From positions 1-43,772 of the forward strand of contig JBBKWJ010000006.1 in assembly GCA_037968895.1 (NCBI GenBank): a stretch of DNA of 43,772 bases, written 5' to 3'. Below the pieces are notes generated by a model that was given only the letters and a program-made list of their open reading frames with translations, ran no database searches and was not told the origin of the DNA. The DNA comes from JBBKWJ01 sp037968895 (GTDB taxonomy: Bacteria > Actinomycetota > Acidimicrobiia > Acidimicrobiales > SZUA-35). Positions 17,931 through 26,406 of this stretch are shown here, piece after piece (positions within the stretch are counted from its first letter, which is position 1; each line of letters opens with the position of its first letter). Position numbers and translations under genes: made by a program.

Positions 17931-18638
17931 CTAGGTCGAGACCAGCTGCATGGTCAAGAAGAACTGGCAGGCTCCGGCGGCGAGCGTACAGAGATGGAAT
18001 ATCTCGTGGTAGCCGAAAACCGTTGGTGCCGGATCTGGGTGCTTTGTGGCAAAGCAGATCGTGCCGAGCGCATAGATTGCAGTTGCCATAAGCAAGAGGG
18101 CCACGCCCTTGACTCCCGACGTGACCGCGAGCCATGGAATGGCCATGAGCGGCAGCCAACCCATAGCCGGGAAGAGCCACGGACACGGATCGCGTTCGGC
18201 CGTGAGCTGGGTGAGTTTCAGCCAGACCCCGACTATCGCGCCGGCCCAAGAGACGAGAAGGAGAATGAGTCCGGCTTTACCGCCGACTCCAATCAAAGCA
18301 ATCGGCGTCGTTGCCCCTGCGATGTGAATAAGGATCATCGCATGATCGAGGCGGCGCATCCAGAAGCGAGCCATGATGCTCTGTGCCAGCCGGTGGTAAC
18401 TCGCACTCGTCATGAACATGAGTGACCAGGTCAAGGCGAAGGCCGCGGCTGCGGCCCTCGTACCAGGCTCCGCGAAGCGGGCGACGAGGTAGAGGCCAGC
18501 AGGAACTGAAGCGATTGCTCCGACTTGGTGGAAGCGCCCACGAAACTTTGGTCGGGGTCCATAGATTCCGCCCATGACGGCACCCGCTTCGTCGGTCGAT
18601 GTGCTGTCGACTGCGGGGGCGAATGTGAGGCCAACCAT
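17931..18638 (-). CDS. Hemolysin III / PAQR family membrane protein, copy 1
   Basis: 235 aa with seven hydrophobic helices. Conserved family residues occur in SASYHRLAQS, MRRLDHAMILIHIAGATTP and FGYHEIFHLCTLAAGACQF; the Ser, Asp and three His form the presumed metal site of the PAQR/CREST superfamily. Bacterial TrhA-type members influence membrane fluidity and lipid balance. The neighbouring gene 18697-19404 is a same-length paralogue with long identical stretches, so this is a tandem duplication. Probably co-transcribed with the maltose phosphorylase gene downstream. Confidence 0.9.
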   Translation of the reverse strand: MVGLTFAPAVDSTSTDEAGAVMGGIYGPRPKFRGRFHQVGAIASVPAGLYLVARFAEPGTRAAAAAFALTWSLMFMTSASYHRLAQSIMARFWMRRLDHAMILIHIAGATTPIALIGVGGKAGLILLLVSWAGAIVGVWLKLTQLTAERDPCPWLFPAMGWLPLMAIPWLAVTSGVKGVALLLMATAIYALGTICFATKHPDPAPTVFGYHEIFHLCTLAAGACQFFLTMQLVST

Positions 18639-18696
18639 GGACCACTGACGTTAGAACCGTCTGGCGCCGAGCGAATCGGCAAATCTCCCTAGCGGA

Positions 18697-19404
18697 CTAG
18701 GCCGAAACGAGTTGCATGGTCAGGATGAACTGGCAGGCTCCGGCGGCGAGCGTGCATACATGGAAGATCTCGTGGTAGCCGAAAACTGTTGGTGATGGGT
18801 TCGGGTGCTTCTTGGCGAAACACAGGCCGCCACAGGCATAGATGAATGCAGCGGCAACGAGGAGCGCAACTGCGGTTACCCCTGCTTTACCGACAAGCGA
18901 TGGAACCGCCAGCAACGGAAGCCAGCCGAGGAGCGGGAAGAGCCAAGGACAAGGATCTTGGTCGGTGGTGAGTTGTGTCAGCTTCAGGCCGACGCCGACG
19001 GCTGCACCAAACCAGGAGAGCACGAGCAGCGCCACGCCGGCGGTTCCTCCGACCCCAAGAATCGCAATCGGGGTCGTGGCCCCTGCGATATGGACAAAGA
19101 TCATCGAATGATCGAGGCGCCGCATCCAGAATCGGGCCATCACTGACTGGGCCAGTCGGTGGTAGCAGGCGCTTGTGACGAACATCAGGAAGCAGGTGAG
19201 GGCGTAGGCGGTAGCTGCTGGTCGAGTCTGAGAAGATGCGTAGCCGGTAACGAGGTAGACACCAGCAGGCAGCGAGACGATCGCTCCGATTTGGTGGAAC
19301 CGTCCCCGTAGCAGTGGACGAACGCCGTACACGGCGTCGTATGCCATTGCCGCCGGGCTGGCGGTCCGAATGTCGATTGCGGGGGCGAAGGTCAAAGCAG
19401 CCAT
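18697..19404 (-). CDS. Hemolysin III / PAQR family membrane protein, copy 2
   Basis: 235 aa, seven helices. ACYHRLAQSVMARFWMRRLD, HIAGATTPIA and FGYHEIFHVCTLAAGACQF repeat the metal-site motifs of copy 1 almost exactly; divergence is concentrated in the N-terminal 60 residues and the loops. The two lie 58 bases apart in the same direction. The 65-base upstream gap to the crotonase gene contains a short GC-rich inverted repeat (GGGGG/CCCCC near 19441-19453) that is too small to call a terminator. Confidence 0.9.
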   Translation of the reverse strand: MAALTFAPAIDIRTASPAAMAYDAVYGVRPLLRGRFHQIGAIVSLPAGVYLVTGYASSQTRPAATAYALTCFLMFVTSACYHRLAQSVMARFWMRRLDHSMIFVHIAGATTPIAILGVGGTAGVALLVLSWFGAAVGVGLKLTQLTTDQDPCPWLFPLLGWLPLLAVPSLVGKAGVTAVALLVAAAFIYACGGLCFAKKHPNPSPTVFGYHEIFHVCTLAAGACQFILTMQLVSA

Positions 19405-19469
19405 AGATGCAACTTAAAGCTGCTTGTCAGAAGCTGAATCGGGGGAGTCCCCCTACCTAGGGGCCCTCC

Positions 19470-20342
19470 TTAGGGACGCTGTCCGTAGTCCTGCCACGGT
19501 TCGTCTCGATCGGCGATCACCTGGCGGAACCCTTTCTCGCCGAACGACTCAGTCCACTGGTATGCCTCTTCGGTGTGCCTAGTCACTCCATCGAAGAATG
19601 TGCCGAGCATTTGCGACGTGCGCAGTCCCATATTTTCGAATGCTTGGTTGATCAGCATCTTGTTCAGAGCAAGTTGGTTTGCTGGAATATGTTTGAACCG
19701 CTGAGCGGCAGCTTCAACTTCCGCCGAGATGGTCTTTGAATCGTGGACTTCAGATACGAGACCGATTCGATGCGCAGTCTCTGCATCGATGGCCTTCCCG
19801 GTAAGCAGAAACTGTTTCGCGTGTTCTAGGCCGAGGCGGTAGACCCACATCATGGTCGTAGGCGTCCCAAAGATTCGGCTCGGCGCATAACCGATGTGGG
19901 CGTCCGAGGCCATGTAGAGGAGATCGCAACAAAGCACGAGGTCGGTTGCGCCACCGACGGCCCACCCCGTCACCTCGCCAATTACTGGCTTGGGGCACTC
20001 CCAGATCTTCATGAACCGCCTGACATTGTTGTTCATGAATTGGTAATCGCGGACAGGATCCCATGCGCCTTCCCGCGGCTTGGGCCCATTCGCTCCATAC
20101 GGCGTTGGCCAACTCGCAGGCGTGTCAGCGGCGAATGAGGCAGTGAGGTCGTATCCCGCAGTCAGCGTGCCGTTCGCCCCTCGCAACACGACGGCCACAA
20201 CATCAGCGGACTTCGTCGCCACATCGATGCCGTCGGCCACGCCCTGGATCACTTCGTTATTGAGCGCGTTCTTCTTTTCGGGCCGATTAAGCGTGATGAT
20301 CGCGATGTCGTCACGCTCTTCGTAGAGCACCTGGTCTGTCAT
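19470..20342 (-). CDS. Enoyl-CoA hydratase/isomerase (crotonase) family protein lacking both catalytic Glu
   Basis: 290 aa from ATG 20342 (MTDQVLYEERDDIAI); an ATG 14 codons upstream is less likely. The crotonase fold is clear: ITLNRPEKKNALNNE, VLRGANGTLTAGYDL for the first oxyanion-hole strand, and GWAVGGATDLVLCCDLLY. In enoyl-CoA hydratases the equivalents of GGATD and GYAPS carry catalytic glutamates 144 and 164; here they are Asp and Ser. The protein is therefore unlikely to be a standard hydratase and may be an isomerase, hydrolase or a catalytically altered member. No beta-oxidation genes are next to it. Confidence 0.85.
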   Translation of the reverse strand: MTDQVLYEERDDIAIITLNRPEKKNALNNEVIQGVADGIDVATKSADVVAVVLRGANGTLTAGYDLTASFAADTPASWPTPYGANGPKPREGAWDPVRDYQFMNNNVRRFMKIWECPKPVIGEVTGWAVGGATDLVLCCDLLYMASDAHIGYAPSRIFGTPTTMMWVYRLGLEHAKQFLLTGKAIDAETAHRIGLVSEVHDSKTISAEVEAAAQRFKHIPANQLALNKMLINQAFENMGLRTSQMLGTFFDGVTRHTEEAYQWTESFGEKGFRQVIADRDEPWQDYGQRP

Positions 20343-20515
20343 TCGCCAACCATGCCAGACCACGCGGAACTCCGCCAGCGTCAAGGTGCAGCCAGGCGCG
20401 CTGCAGGGGTCATGTTTTCATGGGAAGTTGATGACCACGTCGCCAAGACCGCTCTATTGCATCCTGACCAGGCGGTGGAGAGTCAGCACTACTTCCTCCT
20501 CTGGGTAAAAGAGTC

Positions 20516-20782
20516 GTGGCCGATGATCTGGGCCCGCGGCGTTGGGCACACCACACTCGTCGAGCTGTCGATGCCCGAGCCGCACTCGGTGATGAGGCGA
20601 CCTTCAAGGATCTCGCCCGTACCTCGTCACAGCGATGGTTGGACGCCTTGGTAGAGCCTGTCCGTCTTGGTGCGGCCAGTGGTTCGGTCGGCCCTGGCGT
20701 GTCATCGGCACAAAACTCAGCTCTTCACGCAAGGACTCGTCCGCAACAACTGACTTCAGGCCTGATCGGGCGCGCGCCATGA
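20516..20782 (+). CDS. Doubtful small ORF of unknown function
   Basis: 88 codons from GTG 20516 with only a weak AGAG before it. The first half (ADDLGPRRWAHHTRRAVD, then GDEATFKDLARTSSQRWLDAL) looks like an alpha-helical soluble protein with codon use like its neighbours, while the second half is low-complexity. No family recognised. The 455-base interval 20343-20798 has no better gene on either strand; other open frames there overlap each other and are Arg/Ser-rich. It may equally be a gene remnant or promoter-bearing spacer for the transporter operon. Confidence 0.3.
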   Translation: MADDLGPRRWAHHTRRAVDARAALGDEATFKDLARTSSQRWLDALVEPVRLGAASGSVGPGVSSAQNSALHARTRPQQLTSGLIGRAP

Positions 20783-20798
20783 AGATAGGCTCGGCCGC

Positions 20799-22223
20799 AT
20801 GGCGCAGCCGAGCAAAGGATCTCTACAGCCGTGGTGGCGTGATGGAGACCGCCTTGGGGTCATCTTGGCCGCCCTTTGGTTCGTCGGCGTGTTGCTCGTT
20901 GGTGACCGCTTCGGTTTGACCCCTCAGTCGAGTCGCATGCTTGCAATTTTTGGCGGTGCGGTAGCGCTTTGGGTGTCAGAAGCAATCCCACTGTCGGCTA
21001 CATCGATTCTGGTCATCATGGCAGAGATACTGCTCATCTCAGATGAGGCATTGGTCGGTCTGCCAAGCGAATTTGATCCGCCGACCTACGAGAGCATCTA
21101 CGCCACACTGGCGAATCCCATTCTGATGCTTTTCCTCGGCGGCTTTGTTCTCGCCGATGCGGCCGCAAAGTTTGGTCTCGATCGGAACCTGGCCGGGGTC
21201 ATGCTGAAACCATTCGGCAATGAGCCAAAAGCGCTCGTCGGCGGTTTGATGGTCATCACCGCCGTTCTCTCAATGTTTGTCTCGAACACGGCGACAACTG
21301 CCGCGATGATGTCAGTCGTCTTGCCCGTCGCAGCCGGGCTAAAGGCGACCGACAGATTTCGGGTCGCCTTGATTCTTGCCGTTCCGGTTGCGGCCAACGT
21401 TGGCGGGCTTGGCACACCAGTGGGTTCGCCTCCGAATGCGATAGCGCTCGGTCGCCTGAACGACCAAGGAATCGAAGTCAACTTTCTGACCTGGATGGCT
21501 ATGGCGGTGCCCGTGGCGGCCGTGCTCCTTCTTGCGGCGTGGTTCCTCCTTACGCGCCGCTATCCGGCGTCGGTGACGACGATCGACCTCGAGTTTGGAG
21601 GGCGCTTCGACCGCAGTCGCCCTGCGCTCATCTTGTACACAACGTTTGCGCTTACTGTTGTCGGCTGGATGACCGAGCCATTTCACGGAATCAATTCATC
21701 GATTATCGGCTTCCTTCCCGTCGTCGTGCTACTTAGCACGAAGGTGTTTTCTGTTGATGATCTCCGCCGAGTGAACTGGCACATCTTGTGGCTCGTTGGA
21801 GGCGGTATCGCTCTTGGCAACGGTGTTTCGAGTACGGGACTCGACGTGTGGCTGATCGATCGACTTGATTGGGGAGCGCTACCGCCGCTTGTTCTCGCGG
21901 CAACCCTGTCTGTGATAGCGCTTGCCTTCAGCACAGTGATCTCTAACTCGGCGACCGCCAACCTTATGGCGCCAGTTGGTATCAGCCTCGCCCTGTCCGA
22001 CGCGGTTGATCTTGATCCGCTGCTCGCCGGCCTTCTCATCGCGATGGCTTGCTCTCTGGCGATGGCACTTCCGGTTAGTACGCCGCCGAACGCGGTTGCG
22101 TATGCGTCGGGTGAGATCGAGTCGAAGGACATGGCAATAGTCGGCCTCCTTGTCGGTGGGCTCGGACTGCTCATCGTCGTGTTGATCATGCCTCCGATCT
22201 GGAGAGCGGTTGGACTGCTATGA
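20799..22223 (+). CDS. DASS/SLC13 family sodium-anion symporter
   Basis: 474 aa, about eleven to twelve hydrophobic segments. The two inverted-repeat signature motifs are present: SNTATTAAMMSVVLPV (around residue 165) and SNSATANLMAPVGISLAL (around 386), together with PVSTPPNAVAYASGE, all diagnostic of divalent anion:sodium symporters. Likely substrates are C4-dicarboxylates, citrate or sulfate. ATG 20799 is preceded by a weak AGATAGG. Its stop overlaps the histidine kinase start by four bases, so transport and signalling are co-expressed, and the kinase may sense the transported solute or resulting metabolism (inference). Confidence 0.9.
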   Translation: MAQPSKGSLQPWWRDGDRLGVILAALWFVGVLLVGDRFGLTPQSSRMLAIFGGAVALWVSEAIPLSATSILVIMAEILLISDEALVGLPSEFDPPTYESIYATLANPILMLFLGGFVLADAAAKFGLDRNLAGVMLKPFGNEPKALVGGLMVITAVLSMFVSNTATTAAMMSVVLPVAAGLKATDRFRVALILAVPVAANVGGLGTPVGSPPNAIALGRLNDQGIEVNFLTWMAMAVPVAAVLLLAAWFLLTRRYPASVTTIDLEFGGRFDRSRPALILYTTFALTVVGWMTEPFHGINSSIIGFLPVVVLLSTKVFSVDDLRRVNWHILWLVGGGIALGNGVSSTGLDVWLIDRLDWGALPPLVLAATLSVIALAFSTVISNSATANLMAPVGISLALSDAVDLDPLLAGLLIAMACSLAMALPVSTPPNAVAYASGEIESKDMAIVGLLVGGLGLLIVVLIMPPIWRAVGLL

Positions 22224-24127
22224 CGCTGTCCGTGGTGATTCTCGTAATCGATAGCAATCGGGACAGCTCTGCCGTACTGGTTGACGACCTTGGTGACCTT
22301 CTCGCCGGACTCGCCACGGTCGAAGTCGTTGCGACAAGTGGCGCCGCATGTGCGAGGGCCACGCAAATCGATGCGGCAGGGGGGATTGTTCCGGTTGCGT
22401 TTGTCGACATCGGGCCTGGCGATAATCCGAGCACCACTGTTCTGGAACTGCACGATCACGCAATCTTGAACCGCACACGAAACGTGCTGGTGACGTCACG
22501 GGCTTCCCTCCTTGGCGCTGATGACGCACTACGCCGTGGGGCAATCCACGGCATGATCACCCGGCCATGGACAACGGAGGGGCTCGACGCTCAGCTCCGA
22601 GCCAATCTCGCAGTCTTCCTTCTCGAGCACTCGCCCGACCGGCTTGACGATTTCGACACCTATCTCGACAACGATGCAATGGACCAGGCGAGAACCCGGC
22701 TTGCCCAGCATCGAACGGCGACGCAGACTGAGTTGGCCTCCACTCCGCTATTGCTCGACAACTCGATTCACACTGCTGACCTCGAGGCCAGGATGCTCGA
22801 GCTTCTCGACAGGGCGCTCGGCCATCCGCCGCGCATCAGAGTGGCCCCAGGAACAATTCTGATTGAAGCCGGTGACGACATCGGTGGCATCTACCTCGTC
22901 CTCGACGGCGTTGTCAGACTCAGTTCGCGCACACCCACCGGCGAGCAGATTCTCCATGAGCAGTCAACCGGGGCAATTATCGGACTCCTCTCGCTGGCGA
23001 GTCATCGACGAGCGATGCTGCAATGCAGAGCAGTAACCGATGTGCGGGCGGTTCCGATAACTCTAGAACAACTCGCCCGCGCTCTTGACGCCGAACCTGA
23101 GCTGGCGAGCCTCCTGACGAGAGTGCTGATCAGTTCACTTGCCCGGCGACTGCGACGCTCGGATGAGCTACAAATGGAGCTCGACCAGAGCCTCGCAGCG
23201 CTATCTGAGGCCAGGGCGCAGCTCGTCGCGACGGCCCGATTCGCCGCCCTCGGTGAGATGGCGGCGGGCATGGCCCACGAGCTGAACAATCCGACTGCCG
23301 CTCTGATTCGGGCGACCGAACACCTCGCCAGCGATATTTCGGAGGTCCTTGCTGACGCCGACTCCGCGAGCATCATCGAACGGCATCGAACAGAAGCTCC
23401 GATGGCGACCGGAGAAGCTAGAGCAGTTCGGCGGAAACTCACAGATGCGCTTGGCGACCGGCAACTGGCCGAACAGATGATGGCGATCGGCATAATTGAC
23501 CCGGGGGAGGCCTTGGAGGCGGCGGCCGATAAAGCGGCACTTGTTCGGCTTGAAGCGTCGGCCCGTCTTGGACGCTCGTTACAGAATCTGACTGCCGCGG
23601 CCGAGCGGGTGCAGACCCTTGTTGCGAGCCTTCGGGCGTATGCGAGGGGAGACGATGGCGAGGGGCCCTTGGTTTCTGGCGTCGACGTAGAGGCAGGGAT
23701 CGACGATGCGTTGCGCCTGCTTTCTCATCGAATGAGTTCTGTCGAACTGCGTCGAGAGATTCAACCGACGCCGACCGTGACCGCGCGCCCGGGAGCGCTC
23801 CAACAGGTCTGGACTAACGTTTTGGCGAATGCTCTCGACGCAATTGGCGAGAACGGCCGAATTGATGTGGTTGTGGCGCCGGTCGGACATCATGGCGTCC
23901 GTGTCCGGATCATCGACAATGGACCTGGTATTCCCAATTCTCTCATCGAGCAGATATTCGAGCCTCGGTTCACGACAAAGAATGGACGGGTCGAGTTTGG
24001 TCTCGGCCTTGGACTCTCGATCAGCCGTCAAATCGTCAAGGATCACCAGGGCACGATTGATGTCGTCAGCCGACCGGGTCACACTGAATTTGTGATCGAT
24101 CTACCAGCGGAGACCCACCATGAGTGA
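22220..24127 (+). CDS. Histidine kinase with receiver-like and cyclic-nucleotide-binding domains
   Basis: 635 aa, no transmembrane segment, so cytoplasmic. Residues 1-130 are receiver-like: Asp63 in AFVDIG sits at the acceptor position, but the usual conserved Lys is Arg115 in TRPW. About 200-310 is a cNMP-binding/CRP-like beta-barrel (PGTILIEAGDDIGGIYLVLDGVV, quoted in part). HisKA has GEMAAGMAHELNNP with the phospho-accepting His353, then an unusually long segment of about 110 residues before the ATPase domain, which carries NVLANALDAI, IIDNGPGIP and GLGLGLSISRQIV. The neighbouring response regulator gene overlaps its end by eight bases. A class III cyclase elsewhere in the window (33539-34603) could supply cAMP, which is inference. 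Confidence 0.9.
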   Translation: MTLSVVILVIDSNRDSSAVLVDDLGDLLAGLATVEVVATSGAACARATQIDAAGGIVPVAFVDIGPGDNPSTTVLELHDHAILNRTRNVLVTSRASLLGADDALRRGAIHGMITRPWTTEGLDAQLRANLAVFLLEHSPDRLDDFDTYLDNDAMDQARTRLAQHRTATQTELASTPLLLDNSIHTADLEARMLELLDRALGHPPRIRVAPGTILIEAGDDIGGIYLVLDGVVRLSSRTPTGEQILHEQSTGAIIGLLSLASHRRAMLQCRAVTDVRAVPITLEQLARALDAEPELASLLTRVLISSLARRLRRSDELQMELDQSLAALSEARAQLVATARFAALGEMAAGMAHELNNPTAALIRATEHLASDISEVLADADSASIIERHRTEAPMATGEARAVRRKLTDALGDRQLAEQMMAIGIIDPGEALEAAADKAALVRLEASARLGRSLQNLTAAAERVQTLVASLRAYARGDDGEGPLVSGVDVEAGIDDALRLLSHRMSSVELRREIQPTPTVTARPGALQQVWTNVLANALDAIGENGRIDVVVAPVGHHGVRVRIIDNGPGIPNSLIEQIFEPRFTTKNGRVEFGLGLGLSISRQIVKDHQGTIDVVSRPGHTEFVIDLPAETHHE

Positions 24128-24611
24128 ACTCGTAGTTGTTGTAGTCGAAGACGAAGCTGAAGTTCGCGCCGAGATCGTGAGAGACCTCGGCGTTATTGGG
24201 CCGAGCGTGCGAATCGACGAGGCGGACGACGTCGCCGATGCGAGAGATGCAATCGCCGAGGCACAAAGTAGCGGTGACGTGGTTGGGCTCGTCCTGGCCG
24301 ATCATCGCTTGCCCGGAGAGACGGGCGTCGATCTCCTGGTTTCTATCAATCACGACCCCGCACTACGTGCAATTCGGACAGTCCTCATTACCGGTCAGGC
24401 CGGGCACCAAGACACCATTCGGGCCATCAACGAAGCCGGCCTCGATTGGTACTTCTCGAAGCCGTGGGACCCAGAAGAACTGGTGTCGATCGTGCGGGAG
24501 CAGCTGACAAGCTTTGTAATCGAGACGGGTCTCGAACCGTTGCCGTTCGTGCGAGACCTCAATGGGCCCCGGCTGCTTGAATACTACGCAAAACGAGGGC
24601 GACCGGACTAG
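24120..24611 (+). CDS. Single-domain response regulator
   Basis: 163 aa. A complete receiver: acidic pocket Glu10/Asp11, phosphoacceptor Asp61 in LADHRLPG, Thr91 in LITGQ and Lys114 in FSKPWDPEEL. There is no DNA-binding or enzymatic output domain, only about 35 residues after the receiver, so it probably acts by protein contact or as a phosphate sink, or feeds a phosphorelay. The FSKPW form with Trp is frequent in receivers paired with cNMP-sensing or GGDEF/HD-GYP systems. It overlaps the kinase gene by eight bases. Its stop overlaps that of the convergent Na/Pi cotransporter in a shared CTAG. Confidence 0.92.
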   Translation: MSELVVVVVEDEAEVRAEIVRDLGVIGPSVRIDEADDVADARDAIAEAQSSGDVVGLVLADHRLPGETGVDLLVSINHDPALRAIRTVLITGQAGHQDTIRAINEAGLDWYFSKPWDPEELVSIVREQLTSFVIETGLEPLPFVRDLNGPRLLEYYAKRGRPD

Positions 24612-26341
24612 ATCTCGACTCGCTCACTGAGGGGGAAGGTCGTACGGGCAACCCGTTTTGCGAAGTAGAAGACGCGCTTCAGATTTGCCACGGTGTCGGC
24701 CTCAAGCCGGATGAGTTCGACGCGATGCGCATCGCTGGCGCCCAGTCGTTCGGCGACGTGAGCGTTCACTTCAGCCTCCATGTCATTGATCGACCGCTTC
24801 ATCGCATCAATCTGGTGAGCCGCTACCTCGTTGTCTTGAGTCACTGCCAATCGAGCTAACTCAAGCCCAGCTTCAACGTTGGCATGGAATCGCGTAAGCA
24901 CGGCGGCGGTCTCCGCGCTGATCTCGACACTGTCTTCGAGGCGTTTCAATCCAATCGCAACGAGGTTGGTCTCGATGATGTCGCCCATGGCTTCCAGGTC
25001 GTTCACGGCGGTCATCGTGGAGACCAGTTCCTCCGTCTGCTCGCTAGTTATTCTGGCCTTTGAAACTTTGCCGAGGTATTCGAGGATTTGTCCGTGAAGG
25101 GAATCGACCTCCTCGTCCATCTGCTCAATCGCAAGCAGATCGCTGCGGCTCCCGGTCAGGATGGCGGGCATGACGTCGGTGAGCATGGTCTGCACCCGAG
25201 TGAACATGCGGAGCATCTCAAGCTTGGCCCGGTCAAGAGCCAGGGTTGGGGTCGAGAGTAGGGCCTCGTCGAGGTACTTCGACCGGATCATCGCTTCCTC
25301 GGCGGCGGGGCGATCGGGCACAAGCTTGACGACCAGCTCCGCAAACTGGTTGGTGAACCCAATGAATAGTGCAATATTCATCACATTGAAGATCGTGTGG
25401 GCGTTAGCGATCTGACGGGCGGTGTCGCCGCCGATACCTTGGACCATCCTCGCCAATACGGAGATAAATGGGAGCCAGATTATGACTCCAAGGACGTTGA
25501 AGAGGGTATGGACATACGCAGTCCGAAGTGCGTTGCGCGGCTTTCCAATTGCCGCGAGCTGAGCCGTGACTGATGTTCCGATATTGGCACCGAAAATGAG
25601 GGCGATTCCGGCATCAAGAGGCACCAGCTTCTGGCTGGCAAGAACGATCACGAGACTCGTCGTCGCCGACGATGATTGCACGAGGGCCGTGAATGCCGCT
25701 CCAACAAGAATCCCGTAGATCGGGTTGGAGAGATCGGTCATTAGTTGGATGAAAGGGTCGTAATCGCGCAATGGCTTCATTGCGTCGCCCATCAAGCCCA
25801 TGCCGAAGAACACAAGGCCGAGTCCCATGACGGCTTGGCCCTTTGCTTTGTTGATTTCGGCCTTTGAGACTGTGTTAACCAAGAATCCGCCGGCAACAGC
25901 GACAAGCGCGTAGTCGGTGACCTTGAACGCAATGATTTGCGCAGTGATGGTTGTGCCGACGTTGGCTCCCAAGATGACGCCAACTGCCTGGCTCAACGTC
26001 ATCAGCTCAGACGAAACGAAGCCGACGAGCAGCACGGTGGTAACTGACGACGATTGCACGACAGCTGTTACGCCAGCGCCGGTGAGCGCACCGGAAAACC
26101 GGTTGCCCGTCAATTTCAGGAGGATCCGACGGAGACTGTTGCCAGCCATGAGTCGAAGGGCCTCGCTCATGCCGTCCATCCCGTGGAGGAAGATGGCGAG
26201 CCCGCCGAAGAGGCCGATGAGTAGGACAACCGTATCGATGTCGCCCGATTCGGCGAGAGCAGCGATGAGGGAAGAAAACGCGAGAATGACTTGTCTCCGA
26301 TGTGAGTTGCGGCAGGGCGCCCAGTCTCGCGCTGCCGTCAA
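24608..26341 (-). CDS. Na/Pi cotransporter with C-terminal PhoU-like domain
   Basis: About 577 aa. The duplicated phosphate-transport signature QSSS appears twice: VVQSSSVTTVLLVGF and LVQSSSATTSLVIVLA. About eight hydrophobic segments fill the first 350 residues, and the last 200 form a helical PhoU-like domain (MDEEVDSLHGQILEYLGKV and AMKRSINDMEAEVNAHVAE). It imports phosphate with sodium, and the PhoU part probably regulates it. The start is uncertain: no ATG precedes the first helix (GDIDTVVLLIGLFGGLAIF). TTG 26341 is the nearest plausible codon; the frame stays open to 26479 but that would run into the divergent gene at 26407. Confidence 0.87.
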   Translation of the reverse strand: MTAARDWAPCRNSHRRQVILAFSSLIAALAESGDIDTVVLLIGLFGGLAIFLHGMDGMSEALRLMAGNSLRRILLKLTGNRFSGALTGAGVTAVVQSSSVTTVLLVGFVSSELMTLSQAVGVILGANVGTTITAQIIAFKVTDYALVAVAGGFLVNTVSKAEINKAKGQAVMGLGLVFFGMGLMGDAMKPLRDYDPFIQLMTDLSNPIYGILVGAAFTALVQSSSATTSLVIVLASQKLVPLDAGIALIFGANIGTSVTAQLAAIGKPRNALRTAYVHTLFNVLGVIIWLPFISVLARMVQGIGGDTARQIANAHTIFNVMNIALFIGFTNQFAELVVKLVPDRPAAEEAMIRSKYLDEALLSTPTLALDRAKLEMLRMFTRVQTMLTDVMPAILTGSRSDLLAIEQMDEEVDSLHGQILEYLGKVSKARITSEQTEELVSTMTAVNDLEAMGDIIETNLVAIGLKRLEDSVEISAETAAVLTRFHANVEAGLELARLAVTQDNEVAAHQIDAMKRSINDMEAEVNAHVAERLGASDAHRVELIRLEADTVANLKRVFYFAKRVARTTFPLSERVEI

Positions 26342-26406
26342 CCAGGTGCCGACGTTTGACCATTTCTGGGTACTAAGTCCCTGATGTCGGGGACTAGGGT
26401 GACGCA

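Noticed and set aside
19441..19453. Terminator hairpin downstream of the crotonase gene
   Set aside because: Only a five-base stem with a three-base loop and no T run; too weak to call.
20352..20919. Other overlapping open frames before the DASS transporter
   Set aside because: They are Ser/Arg/Pro-rich, mutually overlapping and partly inside the transporter gene, unlike real coding sequence.
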